From NCBI RefSeq assembly GCF_910592395.1, contig NC_088311.1, forward strand, positions 24,212,646 to 24,276,645: 64,000 nucleotides of DNA, in the 5' to 3' direction. The stretch's first letter is position 1, and each line of letters begins with the position of its first letter. This stretch comes from Lineus longissimus (Eukaryota; Nemertea; Pilidiophora; Heteronemertea; Lineidae). This document shows positions 30,101 through 39,812 of this stretch, one piece after another. The notes under the pieces are model-generated. The model saw nothing but the letters and a program-made list of their open reading frames with translations, was not told the origin of the DNA and ran no database searches. The translations under genes were made by a program, and so were the position numbers.

Positions 30101-33100
30101 TTGACTGCCCGTGATATTTGGCACATCTTTTTCCTCCTGTTGATGGACGGTATGATATTTGCACAAATGAAATTTTCGAGTCTGGCGTTGGTTTTGTTGT
30201 ACACTACAAAAAAATATTCATCAGTTTTGTTTCAGGCTGATGTTACCCCTATAATGTATTCGCATGTAAACACCTTAGCCTCATATAAGACAAGGACAAC
30301 AACATGGTGTATTGCAAGTTTATTCAACTTCCCATCAATTAATGATAGACTGGGTCCTCGCGGGAGTTGTTGATGAGACAACTGGTGAAGCCCACCAATG
30401 AACACTCCAGAGTGAAACTGGTCAACCCATCTTGAAGGTTTCATGACGAAAGAGAGCGTCCTCTTTGAATTAACAAGGAAATAAAGAATTTGGCTTCATT
30501 TCTATTGCAGGCTTAGCAAAACCATACCAAAAATACAGTTAAATCAGGGTATGAGCAATTTGCAGGGACGGTTTTTCAAAGTCAAGTCAAATTTTGGACA
30601 TTTTTAATTTTTGTCGGCCAAAACTCCTAGGCGCTATTTCTCTCTATCGGTGCATAACAACCGTTACATTGTAAGTCAGTTACCAAATCAGTTTCTGTTA
30701 ACGACATTGTAAGACGTTTTTGCACAGTATCCATTTCCTCGCAGCCTAAATGATGACATCCTCTGTCTGATCGAGAATATCATTGAGTATGCAGGCATGA
30801 ATACTGTATGTGCGGCAACTTAATGATGAAACATCCCTACTTGAATCTAAATCCGAGCTCCATTTGTTTCGATTTTGTTATATTAATGGATGTCACCTCA
30901 GGGAGGTGTTATCGTCACTCGGGGACGAGGAGACGCTTGCCGCTGACATAAAAGTCATATCGTGAAGTTTATGGTTTGTACAGCATCATGTGTGATATGA
31001 TCAACTATCTTCTCGTTTGCGAAGTCGCCGGCTATGGCATGAAAACTATAAAAAGTTTTCATAAAAATTGGAACATTGAACAAATCATTTTTATTAATCT
31101 GTTCTGTTTAGATACGCTTACATCGAGGGAGGTTTACATAAAAGATTCATATAATATGGTCATCACGTAATTGATTATATATACTACGATCAGCTAGGCC
31201 ACCTTTTTGATGATAATAAAGTACAGTGGAATAATTACCGTGAAAAGACGAATGCTGCAATGATTTCTGCTAAGAATTGATTGCAGCAAATTTGTCATGC
31301 TACAGATGAAAACATTTTTCATGTCCAAATATTTTTTACCTGTTTTTTCTGCTCAAAATCAAGAAACATCATCAGCCCCCAAAAAATTTTGGCTGTGAAA
31401 TTTATTTCCGAAATTTTAACTTATGAAAAAGTTCAACAATTTTAGCGGGAAAACTTAATCATGCAGGCACGAAGCGATTTCCTATCTCATGCAATTGGTT
31501 TGATAAAGATGCCATATCTTCACACCTGTCATCAAGAATCTTACCTCCACCACTAATGCAAAAAGACCAGCACCCCACATCTAATTAGGAGCAGCTCACC
31601 TCTCTGATGAAGCACCTCTTGACCTGTTCGGCCACATCCTCTCGTCGTATTTGATTTACAGAGGACACGACTCCAGTGATTCCGCGACATGAAATCATTT
31701 CCGAATAGAGATTTTATTTACCCACCGCAAACACACCACAATGGGAAGAATGCTCCAGGCCATGCTGGTAAATAGAAGAGGTGAGATCGCAATCACACTG
31801 AGGACCATTTTCATCATTTGAAATAGGCTCATTAAAGAGAGACGGAAACACATGGGTTGTGCATTCTTGGATGGGTGTACTAACGAGTTAGATCGATTTG
31901 GAGTGGTGTTGATGAATGTAGAAATCACTTCATAGGTTGTTAGGATTCTTGAAATAAGTTTGATTGTTTATAGATTTCTCTGACAGTGATATAAAGATAC
32001 TTCATAAGTACACCTGATCATTGACACGCGCTTGATTGGTTACACATTTCTTCTTAACTCTGTGTATCTCTCATTCATAATAGAAATTTGAGGAAATGAA
32101 TCGAGAGCGTCTTCATTAAAGCTCAACTGGTTACACATTTCTTCTTAACTCTGTGTATCGCTTATTTATAATAGACATTTGAGGAAATGAATCGAGAGCG
32201 TCTTCATTAAAGTTCAACTGGTTACACATTTCTTCTTAACTCTGTGTATCTCTCATTTACAATAGACATTTGAGGAAATGAATCGAGAGCGTCTTCATTA
32301 AAGCTCAACACAAAACATTTCTACTTCTCGCTTTCATTCGTACGAATCAGGGGTAGTTATTCCTGAAAAAACAAGTGACACTCCTTCTCCTATAAGTTAA
32401 AGGGCACATTACTAAGGTTCCATCCATCAATCCCTGTAATGTCAAGGTGCATTACCAAAGCTTCGACCGAATGTAACAAGTATGATATCGTGGAATTCGA
32501 TATTCAGAAATTCAGACAATTGGCTGCTGTCGATCTAACACCCAGTGTAAATATTCAGCTGGTAACGATAACACTTACTTCAGAGAACGAAAAATAGGGG
32601 TGTAAGTTTCAATTCCATTACGTTCAACAGATTTCACCACAACTCAGAATGTCATTCGATATGCTTGATACCCCTTCAAAATCACTATCTGGCTTCAGGC
32701 AAGGTAAATTCCACAACTGCATTACCAATGTCAGGAAATCGTCAGTTATTCAATATGTCTTGTGTATGTTTGAGTTGTACGTTGATGCTCCTGTTACCAA
32801 TCTAGATACCAGAAGCAGTATTAAAGCTAGAAAATCCTGATGAGGTTCTTATTAGATCTTTAGTGGACATCTTATTCATTTTCGTATACAGTATGTAGCA
32901 CAGTCTTTACAAGATTCTTACAACAATCGTGTGAACATTTTACAATGTGTACATGACTACCTGTGTGTGATTGTACATATATGCGAAATTGAATAAGATC
33001 GTAAACGAATGTTAAACAATCTTATACGATTTTTGTATTAACTGTTTCGTTAGAACCAGCTTATCGTTATCTTAGTTTCCTGCGACATTTTTAGCCATTA

Positions 33101-36100
33101 TAATGCTGACTGCTTTGGCTCGTGTTCTCTAACAACACTACCATGACAATATTCCGTTGTTTTTGCATCTCCTCCTCATCATGTGAGAATGCATTTTGAT
33201 TTGCTACCTCGGCAAGCTGAATCATCAATTATCTGTAACCCAGCAGGTGTTTTCTTAAGGGCGAACATAAACGATGAGGGTGATAAATCACTACTTCCCT
33301 TATAAAATGCTTCACTTGTTTTGTTCCGAACAGGGATATACAGCCTTTGCAACATTGTAACACATGCAATAGCGTCCGTAGACTGGGAGTTACCAGGTTA
33401 AAGGGCGAACATTCATATGATATATCGTTAGTTGTATAAGATAAACAAAATTTGTGTACCTCTTTACTGTCGTATAGTGTATCGGGATTTCGATCTTGGT
33501 TTTGTTTTCTTTTTTTGTTTTCTTTTTTTTATAAGAGAATAATCCAATTTCCTCTGGAAGTGAAACCATGCTGTTACGAAAGGGCTGTAGAAGTCCATTC
33601 AACGGTATCATCTTCCTATCTAAAAAGGCATGGCACTTTTTACGATGATTTTCGGTTGACCATCACTCTGGCAGAGTTGGCATTTCTCAGCCAGCCTGAA
33701 GGGTATGTACTGGTTACAAATTGCAATGTGTGCACCAGCCTATCTTTTTTGTTATGAGTCTTTTTTGGAGGCAATATGTCAACAACAGTTCCCTACGTTA
33801 TTCATCTTACTCCCAATGCGTTATATACTACTTGTCAACAAAAGGCAAAGGCGGAATATATGGACAGAACATTGCAGTTGTGTGTCACATTCTGTGTTTT
33901 GCATGAAGGACTGGTGTTAGTGTGATTATCATGCCTGAGTTGTCATGCATAACTAAAGAAATTGGCAACAACACGTCGAACGCGTTAGCTGCCATACGTC
34001 AATATGCATTGGCCCCCGTGTACATAAATGCACTGAGCCGAACTAACACACCCTGTACACAGATCTCGTCAACTATTTGTTCTCGTGCCGGCGGGATGTG
34101 TGAAAAATCACCGGAATGTGTAATTATGTTGATATTAATGCATTTATTCATATATTTCTTATGATGCCTGGCGGTGTTGTGTCAGAGAAAAACCTCGCGT
34201 TCATTCATACATACATGTTATCGCTGTTTTATATTGCGATTACGACATTAACTTCTGACATGTATGAACGACTTTTGTTTCCGCGAGGATTTATATAACG
34301 TTCCTATTATATTCCCATTGATTTCCGGAGATGTTACGGCTACAGAAATGCGACCGCGCGTCTAATCGTGTCCGCTGAGCTGTTCCGGTGATCTGGCTTT
34401 CGCAATTGAAGCCCAAATCATGTAATTACGAACGGCGCGCTCTCTAGGAATGAGATCATGCCGATGAATCATGAAATCAAAATTGAATGGCTCAAAACAA
34501 TTGTTATTTGCTTTAATACAAGTATTTCGGGCCATAACTTTTCATTGATTGCCTGTCAAAAGATAATTTGTGAAAGACTTTTGGCCATTTTCTTATGTCC
34601 TTTTCTCAGTCTACTCAAGTTTACCATGCAAAAAAGGAACAATAGACAATCTTATTCAAGCAATTTCCTCGAAGCTGTTCGTGTCTTCCAATGTTGATGA
34701 TATTTTCAATGAATTTACTGATTAATTGATTTTAAAATGGCCTTTATATCATCGTAAACGTGATCAGTTGCAGGTGAAAAGACAATAAGAAAGCAGCAAA
34801 CCTTCTGTCATGACTTTATAAGTAAAAGTAACAGTGCCAAGTGATTATTTCGTAGTCTGGTATTTTGCAAAATACTTCATATTGCCAATAACGGATTAGG
34901 CCAGTGTACATTCAGAGGTGTTGACCTGATGTCGCTATTCTAAGGACTTTGGGCAATGTCAGCAACGAAATTCTGCGAACTCATGAGGTCACCGAGTAAA
35001 AAGCTAACCATTCGTTAACTGAAGAAGGCCTGAGGCGAAAAAATCAGGAATAGCTTTTGTTATCACAAGCCTGTGAAATATTAAAACCAAGGAAACAAGA
35101 AAACGCAAATCAGATATTTCCTTACATGCAGGATTTATGGTTCCATAATAAATGTACTTTTCCAGCTAATACAAATGTGTTGTGTTTGTATTTTGCGCCA
35201 GAAAACACAAGATGAAGAGAATCGCACCGTTCGTTTTGCAAAATATATAATTCTACAGTTATGGACAATACGTCATTCATACAATACATACATTGCTGTG
35301 TACATAATATGCATAATTTCTGACTACGTCATGCATTATGGAGTTGTTTTCACTTTTAATTAGGTGCTCAATTGGGTTCAATGAGACACACAGTACGTGT
35401 GTTTTTAAGACGTAATTCGAGTTGATATTACGATCAGAGAGGTGTGTGGATTGGTGAGGAAGGGTCAGGTGTATTTCACCTGGGCTAGAACTAAAATTCG
35501 CTTGCTTGTGTACAAAGGATTGTACTGCGATAATGGTTCTGCTCTGTGTGGTTTGGACTCAATACAACTGGCCAGTGCTGCTAGAACAATTCTAAATAAT
35601 TTATATTGGGATTAGCGATATAACCTGCGGCTGGCGGAACCAACTCTCGAACTCAGTCATGAAAGTCATGAATAAGAGGAAGGTTTAGCGATTTGAAGTC
35701 AGATCCTGCTTATCCGGGTCAGGTTTACCCACAGGGGTATGGAACTCAATTACAGGGAGGGGTTATTCACCTGAAGTCACGTATTTTAGCTGCTAACTAG
35801 GCTTTAAAAATGAAGCAGGTTCCCGAGACGACAAAAAAATAATACTCAGTAGAGTAACGTTTTTTCAAAACTTTGATTGAATGTTAGACTTGAAAGGTTA
35901 ATATGAAAACTGGCCATGGCGGATGCGACACATAGAAAGGCAGTGTGTACAATGCACACAACTACAGCAAATATCCCGAGTCAAGTAATGTTTTACCAAC
36001 TGCACTTCAATATATAACATAACTTGGTAACATTTTCATATTGGAATTTGAAATTGGTTCTCACTTTCATGCATTGCTTTATGAGACTATGCAATCGTTG

Positions 36101-38509
36101 ATTCTCTCTCCAACCTCAGAACGGAAACACGGCGCTACTTCACCAACTTGTAAACCCGGTGTTGTCAGAAATTGCCATGGCGCACTCCACTTAATTGATA
36201 TTCGAATTCATTTGGCGTTATTAAAATTTCGACATGTTAAAGCCCTCAAAGCTTGGAATTGTCTGGATTTTGGTGTGACAAGATTGTTGTAAGATTCTTA
36301 TTCACGATCCGAAATAAGAATCTTATAAGAATGAAGAGGTGCACATGAAAGTGACTAAGATCTCAACTAGGAATCTTAAAAATTTTGTTCGGATTTTTTA
36401 CCTATCAGCTTTCTACATGTATAACCACACGTCTGTCATTCTGACAACTTTTAGGTTTAAAAATGTGTCCCTACCGACTGTAAGCTTCTATAGACTTTCT
36501 AATAAAGACAATCATGAACTTTAGCATAAATTACCTGCATCTGATTGTGTTTTCATGTTGTGTCTGTTGTTCTCCGACCGCAATTTCAGATAGGGGATCT
36601 GTATCTCTTCAACAAAACAATCAACTTGACCTTTAGGTTTCCAAGTGTGTGGACGATTCGTCAATTTAACAAACAGACATTTCCCAGTACTTCAAACTAT
36701 GAAAAATAAATATTTTGCGTGCGAATATATTTGGCTTTTTCCTGAGAAACACGAGTTCGTTTCGCAGCCAGACTGAATTTTCGGCACCTGTCTAAACATT
36801 ACCTCATCCACAATTGGTTCAGACAGTATTAGGAAGACAGCGCCACGAATAGAATGCGCGTGGATATGGTCACTTTGATTGAACATAATCGATATCCTTT
36901 TGGGAATAAAATTCCGGGAATGGTTTCATCGTTTATTTTCTTCCAGCTGTTCGCGTGGGGTTGATGTATATACAGTAGCGAAGAGTCAATTGTTGGTTTT
37001 CTCACACATACCACCAAAGTGGTACCCCATTCTCTCCAGATATATTTGCAGAGATGCCTTAATTGGTGAGCACACCTGCATCAAATGCCCGGCGAATGAA
37101 TGAAATAATAATCATTGAATTTTTTGCAGTGTGTACGTTTTTATGAATGAATTTCACACCATTGCACCAAGCTCATGTTTCAAATCAGGCGACGCGTAAC
37201 GCCTGTGCAGCAAATGTCTCCGATGTTTTAGGAATAGTTTGTGACTGCGCTGAAGTTGAGGGAGTGATTGCCCGGCAAAATTGGCATTTTTCATTTATTT
37301 CTTATTAAAAAATGGAAAGAAAACATGTTTTTGGCCTTTGACTTCTTTTACTCCGATAAAATACCTTATATTTGTACATTTTTTTTAAAAAACACAGCCA
37401 GTGTTTTCGACTTAATGTAGAATACGCTGATTGCATTAAACAAATGCAATAACAATACACCTATCGAATCGCAGGCAAGAATGAACTTACACGCGACAAT
37501 TACATCTGAAATCGGAGGCGAACTTCCTGAAATGTACTTATGAATGTAACCAAAGATACATATCTGTTACATTATTTCGTCGATATCCCTTAAATATCGT
37601 TCAATGTGCATATCTTATGACGTGCAATAGTCCATTTAGAGTGTTCCTTTTCACCTTTCGACGCGTTTGATTAGAAAGAAGCCACACTGGTACACAAATG
37701 AAAAACTTGCTTGCTGAGCATGTCAGCATTTTATAGCCATTAAACGCCGGCCAGCGACGCTGAAGGAAAAATAATCGAGCTACTCCTGGAATAAGATAAC
37801 CTTTAATGCTGGAATACACTCTTAAAAAGACAGCATCACTCATAAATGAAAATTGAAACACGTCTTCAATGTAATGGATTTCATGTGGAATGTATTATTC
37901 GATGAGAATTTTTTGAAGTTCGTGTTTACTTCCTACGTTTGATCTGAGGTCGGGTATATATAGTGGGTATTGTGAATGTCGGTATAACATTGATGCGACC
38001 TGGTGTAAAGTGGTATTTCGAACTTAATTATCTCTTCCATTCTTATCGAACCTTTGGTTCCAAAGGTTAAGACATTTTTTGCCCTCTTTGAATCAACGGT
38101 GTTTGAAAGGTGCATATTCTTTTCATTTTTATATGGTCATTGGCAAATATTCGTTCCTGCCCTACCATTGCCTTAGCAAAAATGGAACATTTTCAGAGAA
38201 GTACCATGCAGGCCTTGCATTGGAGAGTATAACCACAGCAGGATGTAGAGGACATCACTTTTAGTGACGCATTGTGGATTTTGAAGGTGATTTTGCACAG
38301 CGGAAAGTATTCAGTTTTAGAAGTAACTTACTCTGTTCTGCCATAGGTCGATGATACGTCTTCTGGAGCTGTACCACGAACTCGCCGAAGCTGTAGGTAA
38401 TTCCGCTCCTGACAACGGTGATCATGAGCACGGCAGCACAGATCAGCCATCCCCGGGTGTCCGGGCTGTAGCTGTCCAGCTTCGCCCGGATTCGGTCCAC
38501 GATGATCAT
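2745..38509 (-). CDS. SLC16-type (monocarboxylate transporter-like) MFS transporter, six exons
   Basis: Predicted 518-residue plasma-membrane transporter of the SLC16/MCT branch of the major facilitator superfamily. I joined six exons on the minus strand: 38509-38332, 26547-26236, 8678-8392, 6926-6698, 5769-5629 and 3154-2745. All junctions are GT/AG and every phase closes, giving 1557 nt including the stop. The start ATG has a GCCACC Kozak context and lies 13 nt after a good acceptor, so an untranslated exon lies further upstream. Family signs: a degenerate first motif (PDTRGW at residues 16-21, usual form DGGWGW), the second motif YFDK...CGYPVG at 142-164, the STYGWR loop before TM5, and about 12 hydrophobic segments. 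The C-terminal tail of about 100 residues is acidic and predicted cytosolic. The family carries monocarboxylates or related small molecules. The TM8 D/N-x-x-x-R pair is replaced by S287 and A291, so classical proton-lactate transport is doubtful and the substrate cannot be named. Confidence 0.88.
3155..5628 (-). other. Transporter intron 5
   Basis: 2474 bp. It contains the 168-bp inverted-repeat element at 4698-4865. A 126-codon minus-strand frame at 3687-4067 is open, but it lacks recognisable similarity and would not fit the reading phase of the gene. Nothing else is supported. Confidence 0.75.
4698..4865. mobile_element. MITE-like inverted-repeat element with nested hairpin
   Basis: Terminal inverted repeats of 25 bp, at 4698-4722 (AGGGCCGAATTTACGAAGGG...) and 4841-4865, match with a single mismatch. 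Inside, 4760-4767 (CAGGGCCT) pairs with 4796-4803, and GGTTT/AAACC pair further in, making a second hairpin. No coding capacity is present. It looks like a non-autonomous DNA transposon. A flanking target duplication is not obvious, so the superfamily is unknown. Confidence 0.65.
5629..5769 (-). CDS. Transporter exon 5: TM10-TM11
   Basis: 141 nt, completing codon 336 (Ala) and encoding residues 337-382 plus one base. The acceptor is TCTGTTTCAG and the donor TCAG|GTAGGT. It encodes MGVFLGLNIVYTYAASGEV followed by a Gly-rich helix ending in ILTGPLFS. Confidence 0.85.
5770..6697 (-). other. Transporter intron 4
   Basis: 928 bp. A 100-codon minus-strand frame at 6199-6501 has a balanced composition but no recognised family and was not accepted as an exon. 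CACGTG and TCACGTGA palindromes occur near 6000-6070. Otherwise nothing is seen. Confidence 0.7.
6698..6926 (-). CDS. Transporter exon 4: TM8-TM9
   Basis: 229 nt, residues 260-335 plus one base. The acceptor is CATTTCAG and the donor G|GTAAGT. TM8 reads FECISYIGASLLGD. In most MCTs this position holds an acidic or Asn residue and then Gly-Arg. Here S287 and A291 occupy those places. Confidence 0.86.
6949..7137. repeat. Irregular short repeats built on AAGAATCAAAATCTATAGC
   Basis: Four diverged copies of the word GAATCAA(A/G)ATCT.TAGCAAAC begin near 6951, 7026, 7075 and 7116, with irregular spacing. They lie just inside intron 3 next to exon 4. This is probably local sequence expansion. Confidence 0.5.
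7195..7320. repeat. Two-copy 63-bp tandem duplication
   Basis: The word ATCAACAACTGG recurs exactly 63 bp apart (7208 and 7271), followed by diverged but alignable sequence. Because 63 is a multiple of three, the minus-strand frame carries a 21-residue repeat (ERPVVDL in both copies). I see no evidence that it is translated. Confidence 0.55.
8392..8678 (-). CDS. Transporter exon 3: TM5, TM6 and central loop
   Basis: 287 nt, completing codon 164 and encoding residues 165-259. The acceptor is CTACTTGTAG and the donor CTG|GTAAGA. It continues the motif with SLVFNPINAWLVSTYGWR, the TM5/TM6 region typical of MCTs. A short cytosolic loop rich in K and E (SKKTREELEASEKAAGK) follows, then TM7 (LLWLFGNTLGYIGFYMPF). 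The loop is shorter than in many MCTs. Confidence 0.87.
16935..17005 (+). repeat. tRNA-derived SINE head or decayed tRNA
   Basis: The sequence TGGCATAGTGGGTAAGAC matches the pol III A box, and GAGTTCGAACC some 35 bp later matches the B box. CCTCGTG near the start pairs with CTCGAGG at the end (six of seven pairs), like an acceptor stem. The D and anticodon arms do not fold cleanly. I therefore read it as a tRNA-related SINE promoter rather than a working tRNA gene. No tail or flanking duplication is evident. Confidence 0.5.
23391..23415 (+). repeat. Dispersed repeat family member 1 (AATCTTTACA...TTCTTGTA)
   Basis: It reads AATCTTTACACTATTCTTG. Related words occur at 32901, 36273, 39226 and 39787. 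Neighbouring AAGATTCTTATACGATC at 23325 may belong to the same copy. Confidence 0.5.
23839..23886. repeat. TG/TA microsatellite
   Basis: GTGCGTGTGTGTGT followed by alternating TA/TG words. It is a simple sequence inside transporter intron 2. Confidence 0.75.
26236..26547 (-). CDS. Transporter exon 2: TM2 to TM5 start, second MCT motif
   Basis: 312 nt, residues 60-163 plus the first base of codon 164. The acceptor is CTTTGCAG and the donor G|GTAAGT. It encodes NWIGTLSF... (TM2), TM3, TM4 and the conserved YFDKEH...ATSILLCGYPVG stretch, which matches the second SLC16 signature (YF.K...A.G.A.AG...G). Confidence 0.87.
32037..32309. repeat. Tandem array, three 91-bp units
   Basis: Units begin at 32037, 32128 and 32219 with TGGTTACACATTTCTTCTTA and end with ...CTCAAC. 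Only a few substitutions separate them. The period is exactly 91 bp and no fourth copy is visible. High identity suggests a recent expansion inside transporter intron 1. Confidence 0.92.
32901..32935 (+). repeat. Dispersed repeat family member 2
   Basis: It contains GTCTTTACAAGATTCTTAC and then AACAATCGTGTGAAC. The second part matches the reverse complement of the copy at 36273-36300. A related CAATCTTATACGATTTTTG block lies at about 33017. Confidence 0.5.
33500..33531. repeat. Polypyrimidine run
   Basis: A T-rich tract with interspersed G and C (TTTTGTTTTCTTTTTTTG repeated). It is a simple sequence with no coding role. Confidence 0.8.
36273..36325. repeat. Dispersed repeat family member 3 with perfect 13-bp hairpin
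   Basis: TAAGATTCTTATT at 36290-36302 pairs exactly with AATAAGAATCTTA at 36313-36325 across a 10-nt loop. The left part, read on the minus strand, gives GAATCTTACAACAATC, shared with the copy at 32901-32935. Confidence 0.6.
37816..37828 (+). repeat. Solo terminal word ACACTCTTAAAAA
   Basis: This is identical to the inverted right-end word of the element at 38945-39158. It may be a remnant end of the same element type. Too short to be certain. Confidence 0.3.
38332..38509 (-). CDS. Transporter exon 1 (coding): N-terminus and TM1
   Basis: Encodes residues 1-59 plus one base of codon 60. It holds a short basic N-terminus, the PDTRGW version of the first MCT signature, and TM1 running into SFGEF. 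The donor reads A|GTAAGT. The 13 nt upstream (38510-38522) follow a TTTTTTAG acceptor and look like the end of a 5'UTR-containing exon. The start was chosen for its GCCACCATG context. An alternative upstream in-frame start would need read-through of the acceptor. Confidence 0.85.
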
Positions 38510-38522
38510 GGTGGCGGTTACT
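38510..38522 (-). other. 5'UTR segment of transporter exon 1 after splice acceptor
   Basis: The minus strand reads TTGTTTTTTAG then AGTAACCGCCACC before the ATG. This places a splice acceptor 13 nt upstream of the start and implies at least one further non-coding 5' exon to the right. Confidence 0.6.
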
Positions 38523-38944
38523 CTAAAAAACAAGAATAGGAAAACAGCCTTTTAAAACTTCGCGGCCTAAGAATAGATATCATCTTAACATCGGTGACCT
38601 TGAGGAATACAGGAGCAGAAAATAATTAAGCCTTCCCATAGCGTCGGGGGTAGAGCTGCACTAGAATCTAAGCAGAAGTAAAGCAAAGTATTTAGCAACG
38701 ATTCAAGTCTCAACATCTCAACTGTCTTTACGATGTCTCACCGAAGCAGCTGAGTATTAGCCGTTGGTCAAATCAGTTACAGAGTCAGAACTACTGCACT
38801 TAAGTCTACTGCATTCTCCGTATTGACATTCTTACGTATACAAGTCTGGCGTGTCTGGTGAATATTTAAGTAACTCAACACCTCAAGAGGGTTCCATTTA
38901 TAGTAACAACGGGCATGTCTGCGATCAGAATCACAGCTCGTTGT

Positions 38945-39158
38945 ACTACTCTAAAAAATAGACGTTCTTGAGCTTTTGAAAAGTCTTTCATAGTTTTTCA
39001 GCCTTTGCACAAACATGAGCCTTGTAAACTTTTTTAGAGAACTGAAAAACCCTTTGAGGTCAACAAACTCAAAAACCTTTTAAGTGGTTTGTCCGTTCTC
39101 AAACGAAGAAAAAAACTACTTTTCAGATGCGTGAAATCCTTTGTTTTTAAGAGTGTAA
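38945..39158. mobile_element. Decayed MITE-like element, TIR ACACTCTTAAAAA type
   Basis: The left end TACTCTAAAAAATAGACG and the right end (reverse complement ACACTCTTAAAAACAAAG) are imperfect inverted repeats enclosing about 180 bp without coding capacity. The internal left part TTGAGCTTTTGAAAAGTCT is shared with 2227-2271. It is probably an old non-autonomous DNA transposon. Confidence 0.45.
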
Positions 39159-39225
39159 CAAGGTCAAAAATCAAGATTCGATTCTTCTAAGGTTCCAAGT
39201 TAAGGTTCATTTTCGTGCACATGTG

Positions 39226-39250
39226 AAATCTTTACGAAACTCTTGTATAA
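39226..39250 (+). repeat. Dispersed repeat family member 4
   Basis: It reads AATCTTTACGAAACTCTTG, alignable to AATCTTTACAAGATTCTTG of the other members with a few changes. Confidence 0.4.
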
Positions 39251-39786
39251 TTCGCGTGCACTCATAGCTTTAGCAACGACCACTACTTGAATTACAGTAT
39301 CTGTAATTGAGTCAGTATTCTCAGAATCGCGACGCAAAGAGTTAAAACCAGTTAGCGAAGATATAATTGAATATCAAATCGAGACGATATTGAAATTTCC
39401 TTTTCATAAATTGATATAATTGAAAATAAAGTTCCATTAGAACAATCACTTGGATGCTTAATTTTTCATGGTTGGGGGCATTGTTTGGAAAATTAGAAAA
39501 AAAATACTCAATTTAGCATTCATTCTCAAAATAAATGCTCCGAAAACAGCGACTTGAGATATGCAAATTCATGATGTCTTGATGACTTTCTGAAGAACGC
39601 CAGGTGTCAAAACATGGGATATACATGTATGAAGTGATGGGCTTGGTAGGAAGTAGCCAGGATGGATGTAAAACTACAGAAACTGTAAAAGTAAAGGAAC
39701 TGATAGATTCACTGCACAGGGAAGTCATCTGAAACAGAAGGTAAAGATTTGTGTAAGACTTTTCGTTAAGGTCTGAACTAAAAATT

Positions 39787-39812
39787 GTACAAGAATCTTG
39801 TAAAGATTGTAC
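39787..39812 (-). repeat. Dispersed repeat family member 5 with palindromic ends
   Basis: On the minus strand it contains AATCTTTACAAGATTCTTG, the most complete copy of the shared word. It is bounded by GTACAA/TTGTAC inverted ends. Confidence 0.5.

Larger units (their letters stand above)
26548..38331 (-). other. Transporter intron 1
   Basis: 11,784 bp. It holds an exact-period 3 x 91 bp array (32037-32309), a polypyrimidine run (33500-33531) and two members of the dispersed AATCTTTAC family (32901 and 36273), the latter next to a 13-bp stem hairpin. No coding exon is recognised. A minus-strand frame near 31.7-31.9 kb was considered and left out. Confidence 0.7.

Noticed and set aside
31695-31928. 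Minus-strand frame in transporter intron 1 with a hydrophobic stretch
   Set aside because: Exons 1 and 2 join in phase without it, and the hydrophobic part does not match a transporter helix.
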